29,156 bases of DNA from an uncultured Collinsella sp. (GCA_902470925.1 CABRIF010000018.1:1-29156); one strand, 5' to 3'. Numbered from the stretch's first letter, positions 1 to 7,976 are shown. The notes: generated from the letters alone by a model not told the origin. Program-made: numbers and translations.

Positions 1-89
1 GAGTGCGGAGACGCCGAAGACGGCTGAAGTGTTTCGCTAAGGTTGGAAATCAACCGTGCGGCGGTGTTGGCGCCCGGAACGCGTCCGGT

Positions 90-118
90 GCCGTGCGCCA
101 TCCGCCATGGCGCACGGC
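90..118. terminator. GC-rich hairpin downstream of dapH
   Basis: A perfect 11-bp inverted repeat (arms 90-100 and 108-118, core CCGTGCGCCA/TGGCGCACGG) with a 7-base loop lies just past the dapH stop. It has no T-tract on either strand, so intrinsic termination is uncertain. The flank 1-89 holds no gene I can support. A plus-strand gene entering from the left could end at the TGA at 25-27 or the TAA at 38-40, but too little remains to tell. A smaller hairpin GGTTG-GAAAT-CAACC sits at 42-56. Confidence 0.4.
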
Positions 119-144
119 CGAAGTGGGGCGGTTCGTACCGGCCC

Positions 145-843
145 CTAGAGCTGGCGCAGGCTCTCCACCAAGCCGGTCTTGCTGTCGGTTTGCCCGTCGC
201 GCATCTTGATGACGCGCGCGGGGACGCCGGCCACCACGGCCCGCGCCGGCACGTCTTCCACCACCACGGCCCCCGCTCCCACGTGCACGCCTTCGAGCAC
301 CACGGCGTTCGCGCCGATCATGACGTCGTCGTCGATGCGTACCGGGGTGGCGCTGGCCGGTTCGATCACGCCAGCCAGCACCGTGCCCGCCCCGACGTGG
401 CACCGGGCGCCCACGATGGCCCGCCCGCCCAGGACCGCGCCCATATCGATCATCGATGCGGGGCCGATCTCGGCGCCGATGTTGATGATCGCCCCCATCA
501 TGATGACCGCGCCGTCGCCGATCGACACGCGGTCGCGGATGATCGCGCCCGGCTCGATGCGCGCGTTGACGCCCTTGAGGTCGAGGAGGGGGACGGCGGA
601 GTTGCGGCAGTCGTTCTCAACGTCGTAGCAGGCGATGTCGTCGGCATGCGCCTCGAGGATGGGGGCGAGCTCGTTCCAGTCGCCGAACACGACGGTGCCC
701 GCGGGCGTGCCGTAGGCCCGCGCCGTACCCCAATCCACCTGCGCGCCCGGCTGCAGGCGCACGTAGAGCTTGACCGGGGTCTTTTTTGCGGCGTTTGCGA
801 TGAAGTCGATGATCTGCTGGGCGTTCATGGCTGTATCTGACAT
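145..843 (-). CDS. dapH: Tetrahydrodipicolinate N-acetyltransferase
   Basis: Transfers an acetyl group from acetyl-CoA to tetrahydrodipicolinate, opening the acetylase branch of the diaminopimelate/lysine pathway in the cytoplasm. The N-terminal helical domain (ANAAKKTPVKLYV, VENDCRNSAVPLLDLK) and the left-handed beta-helix hexapeptide repeats (ARIEPGAIIRD, IGDGAVIMMGA, IDMGAVLGGRA, AGVIEPASA, IGANAVVLEGV) match Bacillus DapH closely. The start at 843 (MSDTAMNA) has GAAAGGA upstream; an upstream in-frame start is not needed. The protein is 232 residues. Compared with the Bacillus protein as I recall it, one hexapeptide turn seems absent near the C-terminus (VGAGAVV runs straight into VEDVPA). 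It is last in the lysA-dapA-dapB-dapH operon, 55 bases after dapB. Confidence 0.93.
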   Translation of the reverse strand: MSDTAMNAQQIIDFIANAAKKTPVKLYVRLQPGAQVDWGTARAYGTPAGTVVFGDWNELAPILEAHADDIACYDVENDCRNSAVPLLDLKGVNARIEPGAIIRDRVSIGDGAVIMMGAIINIGAEIGPASMIDMGAVLGGRAIVGARCHVGAGTVLAGVIEPASATPVRIDDDVMIGANAVVLEGVHVGAGAVVVEDVPARAVVAGVPARVIKMRDGQTDSKTGLVESLRQL

Positions 844-898
844 ACGAGATCCTTTCACGGTGAGATGATGCTGACGGGCGAGGGCGGAGGGCGCGTGG

Positions 899-1653
899 CT
901 ATCCGAACATGAGCGCATCGAAGGTGTAGAAGCCCGCCGGGCGCTCGACGAGCTTCACGGCGGCGGCGAGCGCGCCGTTCACGAAGATCTGTCGGCTGGC
1001 CGCGCGGTGGGTGAGGGTGATCTCCTCATCCGGTCCGAAAAAGCCGACGGTGTGGACGCCCGCTACGGTGCCGCCGCGCACCGCGTGCACGCCGATCTCG
1101 TCTGCCGCTCGCGGGCCGCACAGGCCTTCACGGCCGAACACGGGCGACAGCGCATCGAGCCCCATGCTGGCGCGCGTCTCCTGCACGGCGTCGACGAGCA
1201 TCGAGGCGGTGCCGCTGGGGGCGTCGGCCTTCCGGTTGTGGTGGCATTCGACGATCTCGACGTCGAATCCGGGAAGCTCGCGGGTGGCTTGGGCAACAAG
1301 GTGCCGAAGCGCCGCCACGCCGATCGAATGTTGCCGCTCCATACCACCGGCACGTCCGCCCCGAGCGCGCGCAGCTCCGCTGCCTGCTCGGGGGTGTAGC
1401 CCGTGGTGCCGGATACGAGCGCGCATCTGCAGCGCGTCACGTAGGCTGCTACGCCCGCCAGGCACGAGGCGTGGGAGAAGTCGATGAGGACGTCGGCGGC
1501 AGCGGCGCTTTCCATAGCGTCGGCATCCGAGCCGTCAAGGCAGGCGACTACCTCGAAGACGGGGGTGTCCTCGGGCGTGCGGGCCGCCGCGGCGGTCGTG
1601 CGGATCAGCGAGCCCATGCGGCCCGTTCCCACCAGGGCGATTCTATGCAACAA
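899..1653 (-). pseudogene. dapB: 4-hydroxy-tetrahydrodipicolinate reductase, frameshifted
   Basis: DapB reduces hydroxy-tetrahydrodipicolinate with NAD(P)H. The first 108 codons (1653 down to 1330) encode the Rossmann part, with GTGRMG and VLIDFSHASC, and end at VVWSGN. From about 1327 the match continues in another frame: SIGVAALRHL, the catalytic ECHHNRKADAPSGTA motif, GGTVAGVHTVGFFG, stopping at 899. Family members read SGN(M/F)SIGV here, so one base seems missing near 1327-1330; restoring it gives about 250 residues, the normal size. Translation starts at TTG 1653 (or the adjacent TTG 1650), overlapping the dapA stop, with AAGGAGG upstream inside dapA. The error could be real, from sequencing, or tolerated by slippage, though no slippery run is evident (the site reads AACATTCG). 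Confidence 0.88.
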
Positions 1654-2539
1654 GGTCGGCCTCCTTCATCGTGCGCATCAGGTTCTCGCGCGCCTGCTCG
1701 CCCATGGGTGTGAGCGGCAGGCGGTAGGTGCGCTCGAGCAGGCCCATCTGCGCGAGCGCCTCCTTGATCGGAATGGGGTTTACCTCGCTGAACAGGGCGC
1801 GGATGAGCGGCAGCCCTGCCAGCTGCAGCGAGCGCGCCCGTGCGAAGTCGCCGGCGAGCGCCGCGGCGCACATCTCGTGCACGAGGGAGGGCTGCACGTT
1901 GGCCCACACCGAGATGGTGCCCGAGGCCCCCAGGCTCATGAGCGGCACCGTGAGCGCATCTTCGCCCGAGTACAGGCGGAAATCATCCGACAGCAGGGCT
2001 GCGACGCTCACGGCGTAGTCCATGTTGCCGCTGGCCTCCTTGATCCCCATGATGCGGGGGTGCCGGCTCAGGCGCTCGACGTTCGCCACGCTGATGCCGC
2101 AGCCGCAACGCCCGAGGATGTTGTAGAGGATGCAGGGGATGTCCACCGCGTCGGCCGCACTCGCCAGGTGCCGGTAGATGCCCTCCTCGTTGCTCTTGTT
2201 GTAGTAGGGCGTGATGAGCAGCAGCCCGTCGGCACCCAGCCGCTGGTAGGAGAGGGACTTCTCACACATGGTTTGGGTGCAGTTCGAGCCGGACCCGGCG
2301 ATGACGGGGATGCGCCCGGCTGCCCGTGCAACGACGCAGCGGAGCACCTCGGCGTCCTCCTCGTGCGTCATGGTGGAGCTCTCACCGGTCGTGCCCAGCA
2401 CCAGGATGCCGTCGGTCCCGTGGGCGAGGTGGTAGTCGACCAAGCGCTCAAGCGCGGCGAAGTCGATGCCGCCGTCTGCCGTGAAGGGGGTGACGAGCGC
2501 CACGATGGAGCCGGTGAGGGTGCGGATGTCAGATGCCAT
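1643..2539 (-). CDS. dapA: 4-hydroxy-tetrahydrodipicolinate synthase
   Basis: Condenses pyruvate and aspartate semialdehyde, the first committed step of diaminopimelate synthesis. It is a 298-residue TIM barrel with Schiff-base Lys167 (GIKEASGN), Thr50-Thr51 (GTTGES), Tyr113 (PYYNK), Tyr139 (LYN) and Arg144, spaced as in E. coli DapA. The start at 2539 is chosen because AAGGAG lies six bases upstream and the conserved N-terminus begins just after it; a longer in-frame extension to 2746 lies inside lysA. The start overlaps the lysA stop by 11 bases and the end overlaps dapB, indicating translational coupling. One oddity is that the usual YN(V/I)PGRTG loop reads YNILGRCG. Confidence 0.95.
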   Translation of the reverse strand: MASDIRTLTGSIVALVTPFTADGGIDFAALERLVDYHLAHGTDGILVLGTTGESSTMTHEEDAEVLRCVVARAAGRIPVIAGSGSNCTQTMCEKSLSYQRLGADGLLLITPYYNKSNEEGIYRHLASAADAVDIPCILYNILGRCGCGISVANVERLSRHPRIMGIKEASGNMDYAVSVAALLSDDFRLYSGEDALTVPLMSLGASGTISVWANVQPSLVHEMCAAALAGDFARARSLQLAGLPLIRALFSEVNPIPIKEALAQMGLLERTYRLPLTPMGEQARENLMRTMKEADLVA

Positions 2540-4013
2540 GGGATGCTCCTTCCTGCGCGGATGCGGATCGGTCGGGGTGTTCGGCGGCCGCGCGGCGCGG
2601 CGCGGTCGCGGTGCGCGCGGCGGCAGCGTCATAGCTGCGCGCAGCTTGGTCGCCGGCATCGCCGCCACGCGCGATCGGGGGTGCCTCCATCTGTGCGGCC
2701 TCAAAGGCGGCGCGCATGATGCGCTCGTGCACATCGGGTAGCACATCGAGCGTGGCGAAATAGTCGGCCGGGGTCTCGGCGCGGCGGATGCATGCGCAGC
2801 TGCCGTTCTCGCGCAGCAGCACCTCGGCGTGGCGCAGGCGGCCGTTGTAGTTGTAGCCCATCGCGTGGCCGTGGGCCCCGGTGTCGTGGATGACGAGCAG
2901 ATCGCCGCGCTCGACCTCCGGCAGCGCGCGCTCGCGGGCGAACTTGTCGTTGTTCTCGCACAGGTTGCCGCATACGTCGTACGTGCGGGTCGCGGGCCAG
3001 CGGCTCTTGTCGGGTCCGACCTCCTGGCCCATGACGGTGATGTGGTGGTAGGCGCCGTACATGGCGGGGCGGATCAGGTCGCAGGCGTTTGCATCCACCC
3101 CGATGTAGTCGCGGTAGGTGCGCTTCTCGTGGATGGCGCGCGTCACCAGGCAGCCGTAGGGCCCCAGCATGAAGCGGCCCATCTCGGTGTAGATGGCCAC
3201 GTCTCCCATGCCGGCGGGCACCAGCACCTCTTCGAAGGCGCGCCGCACGCCCTCGCCGATCGCGCGGATGTCGTTGGGCATCTCGTCAGGCCGGTAGGGG
3301 ATGCCCACGCCGCCGGAGAGGTTGATGAAGCCGATGTGCGCGCCGGTTTCGCGCGCGAGGCGCACGGCGAGGTCGAACAGGATGCGCGCGAGGGCGGGGT
3401 AGTAGTCGTTGGTCACCGTGTTGCTGGCGAGAAAGGCGTGCAGGCCGAAGGTCGCGGTGCCGCCGGCGCGCAGCATGCGGAACGCCTCGAAGAGCTGCTC
3501 CTCGGTCATGCCGTACTTGGCCTCGCCCGGGTTGTCCATGAGGCCGTTGGCCAGGCGAAACAGGCCGCCGGGGTTGAAGCGGCAGCATACGCGCGCGGGC
3601 AGCGGACCCACCTGCTCCTGCCAGAAGGGGATGTGCGTGATGTCGTCGAAGTTGACGGTGGCGTCCAGACGTGCGGCCAGGCGGAAATCCTCGGCGGGTA
3701 CGTCGTTGGCCGAAAGCATGATGTCCGCGCCGTGGCAGCCGAGCGCCTGGGCGAGCATGAGCTCCGTGGCGCTTGAGCAGTCCAGCCCGCAGCCGTATTC
3801 CTGCAGGATGCCGATGAGCGTCGGGTTCGGGTTCGCCTTGACGGCGAAGTACTCGCGAAAGCCCGGGTTCCAGGCGAAGGCGTCCCGCACCGCCTCCATG
3901 TTGCGGCGGATGCCGGCTTCGTCATAGAGGTGAAACGGCGTAGGGTGGTGCTCGACGATGTGGACGAGCTGGTCTTTGGTCACGAAGGGTGCTTTGGGCA
4001 TGATGCCTCCCAT
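2529..4013 (-). CDS. lysA: Diaminopimelate decarboxylase
   Basis: PLP enzyme that decarboxylates meso-diaminopimelate to lysine. It shows a fold-type III barrel with the PLP lysine in YFAVKANPNP (Lys59), a phosphate-binding glycine segment (NLSGGVGIPY) and the C-terminal active-site region CGNLCENNDKF followed by DTGAHGHAMGYNYN. ATG 4013 has AGGAG ten bases upstream; ATG 4001 (MPKAPF) is an alternative with GGGAGG only four bases away. At 494 residues it is about 70 longer than typical. The last ~55 residues are an Ala/Arg-rich tail with no recognisable domain, running into the dapA start. It is first in the operon, behind an L-box whose 3' end contains the ribosome-binding site. Confidence 0.94.
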   Translation of the reverse strand: MGGIMPKAPFVTKDQLVHIVEHHPTPFHLYDEAGIRRNMEAVRDAFAWNPGFREYFAVKANPNPTLIGILQEYGCGLDCSSATELMLAQALGCHGADIMLSANDVPAEDFRLAARLDATVNFDDITHIPFWQEQVGPLPARVCCRFNPGGLFRLANGLMDNPGEAKYGMTEEQLFEAFRMLRAGGTATFGLHAFLASNTVTNDYYPALARILFDLAVRLARETGAHIGFINLSGGVGIPYRPDEMPNDIRAIGEGVRRAFEEVLVPAGMGDVAIYTEMGRFMLGPYGCLVTRAIHEKRTYRDYIGVDANACDLIRPAMYGAYHHITVMGQEVGPDKSRWPATRTYDVCGNLCENNDKFARERALPEVERGDLLVIHDTGAHGHAMGYNYNGRLRHAEVLLRENGSCACIRRAETPADYFATLDVLPDVHERIMRAAFEAAQMEAPPIARGGDAGDQAARSYDAAAARTATAPRRAAAEHPDRSASAQEGASHGI

Positions 4014-4015
4014 AT

Positions 4016-4172
4016 GGATAGCGCTCCTGCAGATGCAGACAGTCCTGCGGGTGTTTCCCGCAGGCCCACTCCGCGCGCCGCGCCCGGCACCCGAAGTTCG
4101 GCGGAATTGCCCGGGCGCAGGGTCGGGGCCTGCCGGCTCGCCTGCGCTTCATCGCTTCCGCACCTCTATCTG
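4016..4172 (-). ncRNA. Lysine riboswitch (L-box) in the lysA leader
   Basis: Read on the minus strand, the leader starts GATAGAGGTGCGG, the hallmark 5' segment of the L-box, and closes with GGAGCGCTATC. GATAG (4170-4166) pairs with CTATC (4021-4017) as P1. Between them are the conserved CGCCGAA, a TGGGC segment, a perfect 8-bp P4-like hairpin CCTGCGGG/CCCGCAGG (4064-4044) and ACTGTC. The following small stem TGC-ATCT-GCA abuts the AGGAG Shine-Dalgarno at 4028-4024, which sits inside the P1/P5 region. No terminator with a T-run is visible, so ligand binding probably controls translation initiation of lysA and hence the coupled operon. Confidence 0.9.
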
Positions 4173-4178
4173 GTGAGT

Positions 4179-4187
4179 ACTTTAGCA
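4179..4187 (-). promoter_or_regulatory. Probable lysA operon promoter (extended -10)
   Basis: The minus strand reads TGCTAAAGT, an extended -10 with the TGn motif, placed 8-9 bases before the first base of the L-box P1 helix. This is where transcription of the riboswitch would need to start. The -35 region is weak (GTGCCG at 17 bases). Confidence 0.5.
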
Positions 4188-4285
4188 TGACAAAGCGGCC
4201 GCGGCACCCCGGCGGATGCATGCGGCGTGTCTGCAACAGGTTCGTAACAAAGCGGATGCATCGACGCGGCCTGCGGTGCGCTGGC

Positions 4286-4291
4286 TATACT
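4286..4291 (+). promoter_or_regulatory. Probable promoter of the M20 deacetylase gene
   Basis: TATACT is a near-consensus -10, and a weak TCGACG lies 19 bases upstream. Transcription would begin about 30 bases before the start codon at 4331, leaving room for the GAGGAG ribosome site. It diverges from the lysA promoter; the two lie about 100 bases apart. Confidence 0.5.
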
Positions 4292-4330
4292 GGCTCAAAA
4301 CGAGCAGGCTGGTGGGAGAGGAGCGAGGCG

Positions 4331-5665
4331 ATGCGGGGAACGGATGGATGCGCGCATACGAGCGGCACCGGTGGTGCGGCGAAGGGCGCGGGCGTGTCGG
4401 ACCGCAGGACCGCCCCGCAGCTCATGGAGTCGGCCGAGGAGCTTAAGCTGCTGCGAAGGTTCCGGCGCGACCTGCATCGGATTCCCGAGCTCGATCGCGC
4501 CGTGCCGCGCACGCTCGCCTATATCGAGCGGGTGCTCGCCGGGCTTGCCTGCGAGGTGCTCCATCCATGTCCGGGTTGCGTGTGCGCCCATTTCGATCTG
4601 GGCCGCACGGATTGCGTGGCCATCCGCGCCGACATCGACGCGCTGCCGATCGCGGAGCAGACGGGCTGCTCGTTTGCGTCGGAACATCCCGGGCGCATGC
4701 ACGCGTGCGGGCACGATGCGCACATGGCCATGGCGCTCACCTGCGCCGTATGGGTCGACCGCGTGCTGCGCGAGCGGCCCGAACTGCTGGCCCGCAACGT
4801 GCTGTTCGTGTTCCAGCCGGCGGAGGAGACGACCGGCGGGGCGCGGTCGGTATGTGAAAGCGGGGTCTTTGCGCGCTACGGTGCCCGCGCCGTCTTCGGC
4901 TTCCACGTCTGGCCCGACCTGCCCGCCGGCGTCGTGGCCTCGCGGCCGGGTGCGTTGCTGGCGCGTTCGAGCGAGACCCATGTGCGGATTTTTGGCCGCA
5001 GCCTGCACATCGCCAAGACGCTCGGGCTATCCGATACCGAGCTGGCCGATGCGGGTCTGGCCGCCGCGCGCTTTGCGGCGGGCACACGTGAGCTCATGGG
5101 CCGCCTGGCGCAAGACGAACCCTGCATCTGCATGTTCGGCAAGCTGCGGGCCGGGACGGTGTGCAACGCGGTGGCGGGTCAGGCGGAGCTTGCCGGGAGC
5201 CTGCGCGTGTTCTCCGACGCCATGTTCGACCGGGCGCGCGCCGAGCTGCGCGCGCTGCTCGAAGAGGTGTGCGCGGCGTGCGGCTGCACGGGCGAGATCT
5301 CCTTCGCCGAAGGGTATCCAGCCGTGGTGAATGACGATGAGCTGTTCGCGTGCGCGGAGGCGGCGCTGCCCGGCTTGGCGCGCGTGGAGCAACCGCTGTT
5401 GATCGCTGAGGACTTCTCGTTCTACCAGCGGTGCCTGCCGGGCGTGTTCTTCCTGCTGGGCGTGGGTGAGCCGACGGCCGGGGCAGACAGCGCTGCGGCG
5501 TGCGAGGGCGGCCTTCAGGCGGATGCCGGCGCGCCGTGCATCGCTGCGGATGCGGACTGTCTTGGGTACGCTCGAAGCGGGCTGCATACGAGCACGCTCA
5601 TGTTCGACGAACACATCCTGTCCGCCGGCGTCGGCACGTACCGTCGCCTGCTGTTGAATCTATAA
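4331..5665 (+). CDS. M20 metallo-deacetylase, probable N-acetyl-diaminopimelate deacetylase
   Basis: M20/HipO-type amidohydrolase of 444 residues. Metal ligands and catalytic residues are in place: RADIDALP (101-106), HACGHDAH (Cys126, His128), PAEET (Glu165-166), FHVWP (His192), SLHIAK (His226) and C-terminal GLHTSTLMFDE. The family cleaves N-acyl amino acids, including N-acetyl-LL-diaminopimelate, hippurate and indole-acetyl conjugates. The acetylase pathway begun by DapH needs exactly such a deacetylase, and this gene is divergent from the dap operon, so that role is the best inference. The dimerisation domain usually opens GKGGHAAMPH; here it is GRSLHIAK, so specificity may differ. The start at 4331 is supported by GGAGAGGAG seven bases upstream; the frame is open 144 bases further up. 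Confidence 0.82.
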   Translation: MRGTDGCAHTSGTGGAAKGAGVSDRRTAPQLMESAEELKLLRRFRRDLHRIPELDRAVPRTLAYIERVLAGLACEVLHPCPGCVCAHFDLGRTDCVAIRADIDALPIAEQTGCSFASEHPGRMHACGHDAHMAMALTCAVWVDRVLRERPELLARNVLFVFQPAEETTGGARSVCESGVFARYGARAVFGFHVWPDLPAGVVASRPGALLARSSETHVRIFGRSLHIAKTLGLSDTELADAGLAAARFAAGTRELMGRLAQDEPCICMFGKLRAGTVCNAVAGQAELAGSLRVFSDAMFDRARAELRALLEEVCAACGCTGEISFAEGYPAVVNDDELFACAEAALPGLARVEQPLLIAEDFSFYQRCLPGVFFLLGVGEPTAGADSAAACEGGLQADAGAPCIAADADCLGYARSGLHTSTLMFDEHILSAGVGTYRRLLLNL

Positions 5666-5701
5666 GATGGCGATGGCCTGCCTGCCGCCCGCGAACGTCG
5701 G

Positions 5702-5724
5702 GATGCCGGGCGAGGGCCGGCATC
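5702..5724. terminator. Hairpin between convergent genes
   Basis: GATGCCGG (5702-5709) and CCGGCATC (5717-5724) form a perfect 8-bp stem with a 7-base loop in the 67-base gap between the convergent M20 and acyltransferase genes. There is no T-tract. It may terminate both transcripts weakly or protect their 3' ends. Confidence 0.4.
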
Positions 5725-5732
5725 GCCGCATG

Positions 5733-7751
5733 CTACCCGGAGGGCGCGTCTGCCGCGTCCGCCTGAGCCTGATCTTCGGGGTGTGCGGGCAGCGCGTCCT
5801 GGATGGAGCTGTAGATGAGCTGCACGTACGCTTGGGCGCCCTGCTCGGATAGGTGCGTGCCGTCGCCGTCGAACAGCTCGTTTTTGCCGGTGCTGTAACC
5901 GTACCAATCGACGACGCGCACGTTGCTGTACCGCTCCGCCGCCCGCGACAAGGCGGCGTTGGTGTCGCCCTCCCAGGCGTCCGGATGCCGGGTGTTCACG
6001 AATACGGCGATGCGCGCGTCGCCGACCTTCGCCATGAGGGCGTCGACCATCTGATCGCTGACCGGGCCGTTGGTGCCCAGCGCGAATACGGAGATCTTGC
6101 CCGCCTTGTGCTCCTGCAGATAGGTGTCGTATACAGCGGTTCCGGCGGAAAACTGGCGATTCTTGAGCGCGTCGATGTGCCCGTGCGGGAAGGTGCGCTC
6201 GAAATACGGCACGGCGCGCAGGGAGACCGAGTCGCCGATCATCAACACGTCGAAGGCATCGGCCGGGAAGGGATTCGTGTTGTCGGTCTCGGCTGGTGCG
6301 TCCGCGTTCTTCGCACTGCCGGGAGCGCCTGTCGCCTGATCGGTGCCTGCGCCCTGCCCGCCGCCGGACACGTCCTGCCCGTCGGTGTCCGCCGGCTTGT
6401 CATCCGCCTCCGTCGGTGTCCCGTCCTGCAGCAGCGCCGCCCCCTCGGCGCTCAGCGCGGAGGTGTTGGGGACCAGCGCAAGTCCGCCGCAGGCCACCAG
6501 CAGGAATGCGGCGCAACCTGCCAGCGGGACCGCATGGCGCCGAGCGAACGCGCCGCGGGCATCGCGGCCCTGCCGGACGGCGCGTAGCGTCCGCCCGAGG
6601 GCGCCGTGCCGAAACGGCGTCTCGATGAAGCGGTAGCACAGCGCGGCAACGGCGACAACGAGCGCGACCTGGAGCGCGTACATCCACCAGGGCGTTTGCG
6701 AGACGTCGCTGGCCGGGTTCATGAGCAGCAGCAACGGGTAGTGCCACAGGTAGATGCTGTAGGAGCGCTTGCCCACCCAGACGAGCGGACCCCAGGCAAG
6801 CGGGCGCGCCAGCAGGCTGCCGGGACGGCTGCACGCCAAGACCATCGCCAGCGCAAGCGCGGTGGCCAGCACGGTGCCGCCGCGGTAGGAAAACGCATCG
6901 TAGCCGTTGGTGAAAAGAGCCAGGGCGACAAGTCCCAGGAGCCCTGTGGCACCCAGTGCGTCCAGTGGGTTGCGGATCGCGATGCCGGCAGGTGCGGTGC
7001 CGGGCGCCGCTTCGGCTGCGTTATGCCGCAGGCGGCCGAGGCGGCGCGCGCGTTGGCCTATGGCCTGCGGGGTCAGGGCACGCGGTGGTACCAGGGCGAG
7101 CCAGCAGCCCATAAGCAGCGAGAACGCTCTCGTGTCCGTTCTGTAGTACACGCGGCTGGGGTCGGCTCCGGGGGTGTAGAGCAACGCCATGGCGAGCGCG
7201 GAAGCTGCCGCTAGAGCGAGGGTGGTGCGGCGCATGGTGCGGGGCGATGCATGGAGACGGAACGCCGCCAGCAGCACGAGCGGCCAGACGAGGTAGAACT
7301 GCATCTCGACGGCGAGCGACCAGAAGTGCGTGAGGGGAGAGGGGTCGCCCACCTTGCTGAAATAGGACACATCGTGCGCGATCTGCCACCAGTTGTTGCA
7401 AAACAGCAGCGATGGCAGGATGTCCGGCCGCATCTTGGTGAGCATGACGTGGTTGCATACAGTGCAGAGCGCCGCCGTGACAACGACGACCGCAAGGGTC
7501 GCAGGGAGCAGCCGACGGAGCCGGCGTATCCAAAAATCCTTGAGGTCGATGCGGTGCGTGTGGACGAACTCTGCGACGAGCAGGCGCGTGATCAGGTATC
7601 CGGATAGCACGAAAAACACGGTGACGCCGAGCATGCCGCCCGGGAGCGTGCGGGGGCTGAGGTGATAGAGCACGACTGCGGCGACGGCGAGCGCGCGGAT
7701 GCCGTCGAGCGACGGGATGTAGGGTAGCCGGCGGCTACGGATTGGGTTCAT
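5733..7751 (-). CDS. OatA-like membrane O-acyltransferase with SGNH domain
   Basis: Two-domain cell-envelope acyltransferase of 672 residues. The N-terminal ~390 residues are an acyltransferase-3 membrane domain of about ten helices, with LDGIRALAVAAVVLYHL (His31 region), FFVLSGYLIT and an RRLRRLLPA loop. An Asp/Gly/Ala-rich linker (about 430-495) precedes an extracellular SGNH esterase-like domain with nucleophile Ser508 in IGDSVS, Asn561 in GTNGP, and Asp630/His633 in DGDGTH. This architecture is that of OatA, which O-acetylates peptidoglycan and gives lysozyme resistance; other family members acetylate surface polysaccharides. The start at 7751 follows GAAAGG; the open frame extends to a GTG at 7781. 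A -10-like TACACT lies at 7789-7784. Confidence 0.88.
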   Translation of the reverse strand: MNPIRSRRLPYIPSLDGIRALAVAAVVLYHLSPRTLPGGMLGVTVFFVLSGYLITRLLVAEFVHTHRIDLKDFWIRRLRRLLPATLAVVVVTAALCTVCNHVMLTKMRPDILPSLLFCNNWWQIAHDVSYFSKVGDPSPLTHFWSLAVEMQFYLVWPLVLLAAFRLHASPRTMRRTTLALAAASALAMALLYTPGADPSRVYYRTDTRAFSLLMGCWLALVPPRALTPQAIGQRARRLGRLRHNAAEAAPGTAPAGIAIRNPLDALGATGLLGLVALALFTNGYDAFSYRGGTVLATALALAMVLACSRPGSLLARPLAWGPLVWVGKRSYSIYLWHYPLLLLMNPASDVSQTPWWMYALQVALVVAVAALCYRFIETPFRHGALGRTLRAVRQGRDARGAFARRHAVPLAGCAAFLLVACGGLALVPNTSALSAEGAALLQDGTPTEADDKPADTDGQDVSGGGQGAGTDQATGAPGSAKNADAPAETDNTNPFPADAFDVLMIGDSVSLRAVPYFERTFPHGHIDALKNRQFSAGTAVYDTYLQEHKAGKISVFALGTNGPVSDQMVDALMAKVGDARIAVFVNTRHPDAWEGDTNAALSRAAERYSNVRVVDWYGYSTGKNELFDGDGTHLSEQGAQAYVQLIYSSIQDALPAHPEDQAQADAADAPSG

Positions 7752-7834
7752 GCGAAGTTGCCTTTCGACTGTGTTCCACACCTAGTGTAGTCGGAACGCA
7801 TGTGTTCGGGTCGGTGGCTCAACGCTCGGTTCAC

Positions 7835-7923
7835 GCCTTGGCCGATGCGGCGGCGCTCGGTGCTGCCGGCCAAGGCGGCCTTAGCTCGCAGCTAATGCGC
7901 GGCGTCTGTTCTTCCTCTATAAC
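7835..7923. promoter_or_regulatory. Divergent intergenic region with two hairpins and a -10 box
   Basis: Between the acyltransferase and the FxLYD gene lie a perfect 10-bp inverted repeat (GCCTTGGCCG 7835-7844, CGGCCAAGGC 7867-7876), a second palindrome TTAGCT-CGC-AGCTAA (7881-7895), and TATAAC (7918-7923) as a plausible -10 for the plus-strand gene. The palindrome occupies the -35 area of that promoter, as an operator would. No protein coding is evident. Confidence 0.4.
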
Positions 7924-7976
7924 CATGTGCACGGGGCCGCGTGGGCGGCCGTATCTTGGAAGGGAAAGGACCCTCA

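Noticed and set aside
43..840. Long plus-strand frame opposite dapH
   Set aside because: Its His/Ala/Arg/Asp-rich translation is the antisense of the hexapeptide repeats of dapH, and it has no ribosome site.
4165..4193. TTGTCA-17-GATAGA as the lysA promoter
   Set aside because: GATAGA is the conserved 5' P1 strand of the lysine riboswitch, so transcription must start upstream of it; the extended -10 at 4187-4179 fits better.
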